From positions 272,809-336,808 of the forward strand of contig CANMOY010000003.1 of NCBI GenBank assembly GCA_947499595.1: DNA of 64,000 bases. The letters are read 5' to 3'. This stretch comes from an uncultured Mesonia sp. Its GTDB lineage: Bacteria; Bacteroidota; Bacteroidia; Flavobacteriales; Flavobacteriaceae. The translations under genes and the position numbers were made by a program. The notes beneath the pieces were generated by a model. The model was not told the DNA's origin. It ran no database searches and worked only from the letters and a program-made list of their open reading frames with translations. This document shows positions 59,762-64,000 of this stretch, piece by piece (position 1 is the stretch's first letter; each line of letters starts with the position of its first letter).

Positions 59762-61030
59762 TTAAATAGAGTTAGAGGCTACTTCCATAAGCACAGCACA
59801 TAAATAAGCTGCCCAAGTACCAACTACGTAACCTAATACCGCTAGTAAAACTCCAACGGTTGCCAGTGATGGATGAAAGGCTGCAGCCACAACGGGAGCA
59901 GAGGCTGCCCCGCCTACATTTGCTTGGCTACCCACAGCCAAAAAGAAATAGGGGGCTTTTATTATTTTTGCAACGCCAATTAATAAGCCTGCGTGAATGG
60001 CCATCCATACTAAACCTATTGCAATTAAGCCAGGGTTGTCAAAAATCATCAGTAAATCCATTTTCATTCCTATAGTAGCAACAAGAATATAAATAAAAAT
60101 GCTCCCTATTTTACTAGCTCCCGCACCTTCATACTGTTTTGCTTTGGTGAAAGACAAAATAATACCGATAAAAGTAGCTATGGTTATCATCCAAAAGAAA
60201 GTAGAAGTAAACGAGGATAGTGCCGAGCTTTTGTCGTTAAAAACAGAGAAATTGTCTTTGAGAAAATTAGAAATTCCATCGGCTCCCCAATGCCCTAGGC
60301 CTACAGCTCCCATGGCTAAGCCTAGCATAATCATATAATCTGACAGTTTTGGTGTTCTGGAGATGCTAGCTGTGTAATCGCTAACCTTTTGCTTAAGTTC
60401 TGTTATAGCACTAGAATCGGCTTTAAGCCATTTGTCAATTTTATCTGTTTTAGCAATCCCCATTAATACAATAGCCATCCATATGTTGGCCACCACAATA
60501 TCAACAAAAACCATCCCCCCATATTTTTCGGGATTAAACTTAAAAATTTCTAACATTGCCGCTTGGTTGGCTCCACCACCAATCCAACTTCCGGCCAAAG
60601 TTGCTAATCCGCGCCAAACGGCATCGGGCCCCGCACCTCCAACAGTTTCTGGGGAGACCATAGATATTATAAGTATAGCTATGGGGCCACCGATGACAAT
60701 ACCTAATGTGCCAGTAAAAAACATTATCAATGCTTTTGGGCCTAAATTGAAAATAGCTTTTAAGTCAATACTAAGCGTCATTAAAACTAAAGAAGCTGGT
60801 AACAAGTATCTACTAGCTACAAAATATAGCTGAGAACTTTCTGCACTAATAATTCCTAATGTATTTAAAATTGCAGGGAGTAAGTAGCACATTAATAAAG
60901 CAGGTACGACTTTATAAAACTTTTGCCAAAATGAATTTTTTGATTCATTGGTGTAAAAGACCAGTGCTAAAACAACCATCAATAAACCAAAAACGATGGC
61001 ATCATTGGTAAAAATCGGGGTATTCTCCAT
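59762..61030 (-). CDS. DUF819 family membrane protein
   Basis: Integral membrane protein of 422 aa with about ten to twelve helices. Conserved glycine-rich segments such as WRGLATLAGSWIGGGANQAAM and FLAVGSQANVGGAASAPVVAAAFHPSLATVGVLLA identify DUF819, a family with a transporter-like fold and no proven substrate as far as I know. I take the ATG at 61030; the TTG at 61042 adds four residues. The downstream DUF4369 lipoprotein is likely on the same message. Confidence 0.9.
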   Translation of the reverse strand: MENTPIFTNDAIVFGLLMVVLALVFYTNESKNSFWQKFYKVVPALLMCYLLPAILNTLGIISAESSQLYFVASRYLLPASLVLMTLSIDLKAIFNLGPKALIMFFTGTLGIVIGGPIAILIISMVSPETVGGAGPDAVWRGLATLAGSWIGGGANQAAMLEIFKFNPEKYGGMVFVDIVVANIWMAIVLMGIAKTDKIDKWLKADSSAITELKQKVSDYTASISRTPKLSDYMIMLGLAMGAVGLGHWGADGISNFLKDNFSVFNDKSSALSSFTSTFFWMITIATFIGIILSFTKAKQYEGAGASKIGSIFIYILVATIGMKMDLLMIFDNPGLIAIGLVWMAIHAGLLIGVAKIIKAPYFFLAVGSQANVGGAASAPVVAAAFHPSLATVGVLLAVLGYVVGTWAAYLCAVLMEVASNSI

Positions 61031-61170
61031 AGGTAAAATCAATTTTGGTAAATATAAATACTTTTACAAAACTGGAAAGTGATTTCAAAAATTAATCGGT
61101 ACACACAAGTGGTGTACTTAATTACATTAAAAAAAGTCAGCTATTTTATTTAAATCTTTTTTGGGAACAA

Positions 61171-61178
61171 TATATTTG
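61171..61178 (+). promoter_or_regulatory. -7 element for the S1/P1 nuclease gene
   Basis: TATATTTG fits TAnnTTTG and ends 14 bases before the ATG at 61193. No clear -33 is seen. Confidence 0.5.
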
Positions 61179-61192
61179 CATAAAAAATAAAC

Positions 61193-61978
61193 ATGAAGAA
61201 TTTAATTTTGGCTTTTTGCCTAATCCTGCTGCCCCTAGCAGCAGTAGCTAAAAATACCCCTAGCGATTGGGGGCAAAACGGTCACCGCTCAACTGCGCAA
61301 ATCGCTCAACAATATCTTAAGAAGAATACCTTAAAACGTGTTCAAGAAATTTTAAAAGGTGAGAGCCTTGCTGTGGCCTCTACTTTTTCTGATGAAATTA
61401 AAAGCGATAGAGCTTTTAGAAAGTATAATGCTTGGCATTATATCAATATTGATGAGGGTACAAGTATAGCTCAAATCGATAATCTAAAAGAAGAGAATAT
61501 AGTTTGGGCTATTGAAAAATGTGTTGAAGTTTTAAAAGACTCAAGGCGTTCAGCGGAAGATCAAGAATTCCACCTAAAAATGCTTATACATTTGGTAGGA
61601 GACTTACACCAACCCATGCATGTGGGAAGGGCAGAAGATCGTGGCGGAAATGATATTGATGTTATTTGGTTCGGAAAACCCAGTAATTTACACCGTGTTT
61701 GGGATTCTGAAATGATAGCGAGCTACGATATGAGTTTTACCGAATTAGCAGAGCATAGACCCTCTCTTAATAAAAATCAAATAATGAATTTGCAGGAAGG
61801 AACTCCAGCCGAATGGGCGTTGGAATCTCAAAAAATAGCCAGTAAACTTTATGCCGATGCGGCAAAAAACTATAATTTACGTTATAGTTATATGTATAAA
61901 TGGTTTCCTGTTTTAAAAGCGCAATTAGAAAAAGGAGGCTTACGCTTGGCCAAAATTTTAAATGAAATTTACGGTTAA
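61193..61978 (+). CDS. Secreted S1/P1 family nuclease
   Basis: Zinc-dependent single-strand nuclease, exported by the signal peptide MKNLILAFCLILLPLAAVA. The zinc ligands of the family are visible in order: W31 and H35 in WGQNGHR near the mature N-terminus, D67 in TFSDEIKSD, H82 in NAWHYINID, H136/D140/H143 in LIHLVGDLHQPMH, and H166/D170 in NLHRVWDSEM. In the known enzymes the mature N-terminal residue is itself a ligand, so cleavage should occur directly before W31; the signal peptidase site near VAK would leave several extra residues. Length 261 aa is normal. It may supply phosphate or nucleosides from external DNA and RNA. Confidence 0.93.
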   Translation: MKNLILAFCLILLPLAAVAKNTPSDWGQNGHRSTAQIAQQYLKKNTLKRVQEILKGESLAVASTFSDEIKSDRAFRKYNAWHYINIDEGTSIAQIDNLKEENIVWAIEKCVEVLKDSRRSAEDQEFHLKMLIHLVGDLHQPMHVGRAEDRGGNDIDVIWFGKPSNLHRVWDSEMIASYDMSFTELAEHRPSLNKNQIMNLQEGTPAEWALESQKIASKLYADAAKNYNLRYSYMYKWFPVLKAQLEKGGLRLAKILNEIYG

Positions 61979-62260
61979 CTAACGTTTGCTTATTTTGTTG
62001 CCACTTATTGCTTTTTGTCGGCTACATTTAAAAGTTCCAGCATCAAAATTTCTCAAATTTTGATGCTTTGTTTTTCTTCCTTGTACACGTGCACGCCATA
62101 ATCTAAAACTTGAAGGTTTCAATTCGCGCTGCATAAGTTTAATAACTTCTTTTTCTGGAATTCCAAATTGGAATTCAATAGCCTCAAAAGTAGTGCGATC
62201 TTCCCAAGCCATTTCAATTATGCGATCAATTTCTCGTATACTAAATTTTTTGTTAGTCAT
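61979..62260 (-). CDS. DUF2805 / TIGR03643 protein
   Basis: A 93-residue basic protein with the family sequence IREIDRIIEMAWEDRTTFEAIEFQFGIPEKEVIKLMQRELKPSSFRLWRARV. The helical pattern at residues 7-55 suggests a helix-turn-helix DNA-binding fold. The C-terminus (about 30 residues, lysine-rich) is variable. Function is unknown. Its 5' end overlaps the alkB gene by 8 bases, and its 3' end meets the nuclease stop with no gap. Confidence 0.87.
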   Translation of the reverse strand: MTNKKFSIREIDRIIEMAWEDRTTFEAIEFQFGIPEKEVIKLMQRELKPSSFRLWRARVQGRKTKHQNLRNFDAGTFKCSRQKAISGNKISKR

Positions 62261-62837
62261 TTTTAATTATTCTAAAGGTTAAATTTATTCTTGGTCCAAC
62301 AAGCTTTCTGGTTTTTGGAATCTGGTGTTTCCAGAAATGCTGCGTGTTTCCCTGCATCAATAAAAGACTTCTGTGCGGTAGCATTATATCGTGCTTTAAA
62401 CTTTTATTATAGTTATGTTTTAATTTAAATTTTCGGGTGGCTCCAAGACTTATCGATGCTATTTTAGGTTGTTTACCCAATTCTTTTTCGTTATCGGCGT
62501 GCCAACCGTTGCTGTCTTCACCGTTGCGGTATAGGTTTAATAGGCAAGTGGTAAATTGTATACCAAAGTCGTTTTGCAACTTATTTTTTATCTTTAGTAT
62601 CGGTTCAGGAAAAGGTGAGGGATGTAATGTAATACCAGAATAGGAATACGGGTTTTTGTTGGTTGCATATAAGGCAGTAAGTCTTGGTTGTAAGTATTCT
62701 TTACCAAAAATCTTAATACGATCTTCTTGCCAATCTGTTTGCTGTAACAAGTGTTCAAACAAGAGGTCAGCTTCAGAAGCTGGTAAATAAAGCGGATCAA
62801 AATATATATCGGCATCTGGTAAATTTATAATTGGCAT
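62253..62837 (-). CDS. AlkB-type 2-oxoglutarate/Fe(II)-dependent dioxygenase
   Basis: Oxidative demethylase of the AlkB family, usually repairing 1-methyladenine and 3-methylcytosine. Iron ligands are H119 and D121 in NGWHADNEKELG, with the second His in HFWKHQIPK; the 2-oxoglutarate site is RINLTFR. The ATG at 62837 gives MPIINLPDADIYFDPLYL; the longer frame to 62912 adds a hydrophobic stretch that overlaps the DoxX-like gene's end, so I reject it. Length is about 194 aa. Coupled to the DUF2805 gene. Confidence 0.9.
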   Translation of the reverse strand: MPIINLPDADIYFDPLYLPASEADLLFEHLLQQTDWQEDRIKIFGKEYLQPRLTALYATNKNPYSYSGITLHPSPFPEPILKIKNKLQNDFGIQFTTCLLNLYRNGEDSNGWHADNEKELGKQPKIASISLGATRKFKLKHNYNKSLKHDIMLPHRSLLLMQGNTQHFWKHQIPKTRKLVGPRINLTFRIIKND

Positions 62838-62839
62838 AA

Positions 62840-63202
62840 TTAAAATTGTAAATAATAGAAAGCCCACCAAATAAGTAATCCCTGCAAAGGAATACGTAAA
62901 ATTAAAATCCATTTAGGAATCCCAAGTCCAGCTTTTTTAGAACTAAGCATATAAAAATGTACCCACAAGAAAACAATTAGCATCGCTATAATACCAAAAA
63001 TCGCATAATCTTTAAATGGTTCATATAATAAAGTAAGTCCTAGTAGAATTTCAGTCGCACCACTTATTAATACCCAACGTTTTTTATTTTTAAAAATACG
63101 AGGCATAATGCGCACATACGCCTTGGGTTTTACAAAGTGCATTACCCCTGCAAAAATATACATTGCACACATTAAATAGAGATGCCAAGAATAGTAATCC
63201 AT
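62840..63202 (-). CDS. DoxX-like membrane protein, 120 aa
   Basis: Four membrane helices (about residues 7-24, 42-60, 65-87, 96-116) in the DoxX/MauE pattern, with FAGVMHFVKPKAYVRIMP after helix 1 and LISGATEILLGLTLL in helix 2. It is 2 bases upstream of alkB on the same strand, so it heads a three-gene unit. Proteins of this kind are thought to bind quinones or take part in redox work in the membrane; the role here is unknown. Confidence 0.82.
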   Translation of the reverse strand: MDYYSWHLYLMCAMYIFAGVMHFVKPKAYVRIMPRIFKNKKRWVLISGATEILLGLTLLYEPFKDYAIFGIIAMLIVFLWVHFYMLSSKKAGLGIPKWILILRIPLQGLLIWWAFYYLQF

Positions 63203-63547
63203 AGTATAAAGGTAAAAAATTAGATAAGGCGGTTTTTCATTTTATCATATAATTAATATTTGTTGTAGAAATGTCTTGAATTCTTATCCCTTCGCTTTCG
63301 CGGAATTATTCTCGTTACCTATTATTAATTGTACTAACATATATAGGAGGGAAGCGGGGTGATCATTATTTAACCCTGGATTTTTGAATGAGGAGTTAGC
63401 CCTTTTTATAATAGCATAATTTAAGTCTATCTCCATTTCCATAAACTTGGATAGAAACTTTTAAAAAAACTTCAGGTGGTTAAATCACTTGTTAGCAAGC
63501 TATTAGTATTTCATTAAAAAATAAATCAAAAAAAAGCCCATAAAAAG
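63203..63547. other. Non-coding spacer before the rRNA promoters
   Basis: AT-rich, no coding signal and no known RNA that I can recognise. It carries the promoter region for the DoxX-like gene on the minus strand, without a clear two-box match. Confidence 0.5.
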
Positions 63548-63578
63548 TTTGTGCAATGGAATAAAGGTTCTACATTTG
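63548..63578 (+). promoter_or_regulatory. Upstream rRNA-type promoter P1
   Basis: TTTG (63548-63551), 19 bases, TACATTTG (63571-63578). Perfect fit to the flavobacterial consensus. Confidence 0.78.
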
Positions 63579-63640
63579 CACCCGCAAACGACGTAAGTCT
63601 TTGTAAGTTCATTAAAAAGCGAAATAGTTTAGTTTAGGGG

Positions 63641-63671
63641 TTGTGAGATAAAGAAAGACTTTTTATCTTTG
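63641..63671 (+). promoter_or_regulatory. rRNA-type promoter P2
   Basis: TTG (63641-63643), 20 bases, TATCTTTG (63664-63671), followed by a short AT-rich region. Confidence 0.75.
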
Positions 63672-63732
63672 CCTTCTTAAATAAGCTAAGCGGTCATCAA
63701 AAATAAATTTTAAAAAAAAACTTTAAATTTAT

Positions 63733-63763
63733 TTTGGCAGAAACAAAAAAGTTTCTATCTTTG
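63733..63763 (+). promoter_or_regulatory. rRNA-type promoter P3
   Basis: TTTG (63733-63736), 19 bases, TATCTTTG (63756-63763), then CAGCCGC, which is typical of strong flavobacterial promoters. Confidence 0.82.
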
Positions 63764-64000
63764 CAGCCGCTAACACAACAAGTGTTAAACGTTCTTAAAA
63801 ACAAGATGATTGGTAAATAAAATAAAGGTTCGATTCCTTTACATCTAACAAACGAAGTTGAGGTTTTTTTAAAGCTGAAGCGGAGTGAAAAGTTCATTGA
63901 TTTATTGAATTGACAGTGTATATTTTTACTTGGAAACGAGTAAGAAATGCGAAATTAAAACAAAGGCTAAATAGAATAGTTTTGAGTCGAGATACTTAGT
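63764..64000 (+). other. Probable 16S rRNA leader, gene beyond the window
   Basis: Starting after P3, the sequence has no coding potential and contains the AAGTTCATTGATTTATTGAA-like stretch near 63889-63908, similar to rRNA leaders in this group. The 16S gene itself does not start before base 64000. A tRNA-like fold lies within it (63804-63846). The operon assignment is inference from the tandem promoters and leader sequence. Confidence 0.55.
63804..63846 (+). other. tRNA-like fold in the rRNA leader
   Basis: A T-arm look-alike AAAGG-TTCGATT-CCTTT (63824-63840, canonical 5+7+5 with the TTCGA loop) is enclosed by AGATG (63804-63808) and CATCT (63842-63846), which can form a 5-bp acceptor-like stem. 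D and anticodon arms are missing. It may be a decayed tRNA or a processing signal. Confidence 0.4.

Noticed and set aside
60432..60833. Open frame of 133 aa antisense to the DUF819 gene
   Set aside because: The hydrophobic, proline-rich composition reflects the glycine-rich helices of the real gene on the other strand.
62838..62912. N-terminal extension of the AlkB-like protein
   Set aside because: It adds a hydrophobic segment derived from the last codons of the DoxX-like gene; the family N-terminus begins at the ATG at 62837.
63697..63897. Open frame of 66 aa on the minus strand before the rRNA leader
   Set aside because: It is antisense to the tandem promoter P3 and the tRNA-like fold; its CKGIEPLF sequence is the kind produced by translating tRNA-like DNA.

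Overview
The window is a chromosomal segment of a flavobacterium (Bacteroidota, most likely Flavobacteriaceae). Supporting evidence: low GC; promoters of the Bacteroidota type (TTTG or TTG, about 19 to 20 bases, then TAnnTTTG); type IX secretion genes and C-terminal sorting domains; a TonB receptor with DUF4876 and DUF6850 partners; a fused CcoN-CcoO cbb3 oxidase; DUF6029, DUF4369 and DUF2805/TIGR03643 proteins; and a CarB without its allosteric domain. It is mostly a housekeeping chromosome with a few accessory clusters. No phage, insertion sequence, CRISPR array or clear genomic island was seen.

Layout. 1-6.3 kb: the 3' part of the tRNA methylthiotransferase gene mtaB, an alpha/beta hydrolase, a lytic transglycosylase, cardiolipin synthase, a thioredoxin-fold protein with an incomplete active site and a membrane TPR protein. 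6.5-9.8 kb: rpmH (only 52 codons) and carB. 9.8-16 kb: two small genes, then an overlapping run of three envelope peptidyl-prolyl isomerase/SurA-like genes followed by a MoxR ATPase. 16-19 kb: aconitase and a TlpA-like protein. 19-24 kb: the zeaxanthin operon carH-like/crtI/crtB/crtZ/crtY on the minus strand. 24-31 kb: TonB receptor, DUF4876 lipoprotein, DUF6850 barrel and di-heme cytochrome c peroxidase, then a Cys-rich mini-protein. 31.5-32 kb: tRNA-Leu(GAG) and two identical tRNA-Lys(TTT) genes. 32-36.6 kb: aroK, a phosphoribosyltransferase, an S4 protein, an FKBP-like lipoprotein, porQ and cmk. 36.6-42.5 kb: two Omp28-like proteins, a T9SS cargo protein, and a divergent TlpA/DUF6029 pair.

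42.7-51.4 kb: a complete cbb3 oxidase locus (ccoI, ccoS, ccoNO, ccoQ, ccoP, ccoG, fixH, TauE/SafE-like), preceded by an FNR-type palindrome. 51.4-55.1 kb: a CoA-transferase, a group III truncated haemoglobin, glutamate dehydrogenase and a small hypothetical. 55.1-58.9 kb: serine dehydratase, a structured repeat-rich spacer, and dnaK behind a sigma-54-like promoter with an upstream palindrome. 59-63.2 kb: a DUF4369 lipoprotein, a DUF819 transporter-like protein, a secreted S1/P1 nuclease, a DUF2805 protein, AlkB and a DoxX-like protein. 63.5-64 kb: three tandem strong promoters and a leader that probably feeds an rRNA operon beginning just outside the window.

The most interesting points are the CarH-like regulator, which keeps the B12-binding histidine but lacks the residue expected to form the light-state ligand; the TonB/DUF4876/DUF6850/cytochrome peroxidase module with a palindrome at its promoter; the spacer between these two units, which could form mutually exclusive hairpins; and the secreted thioredoxin-fold cluster, which uses both lipoprotein and type IX export.
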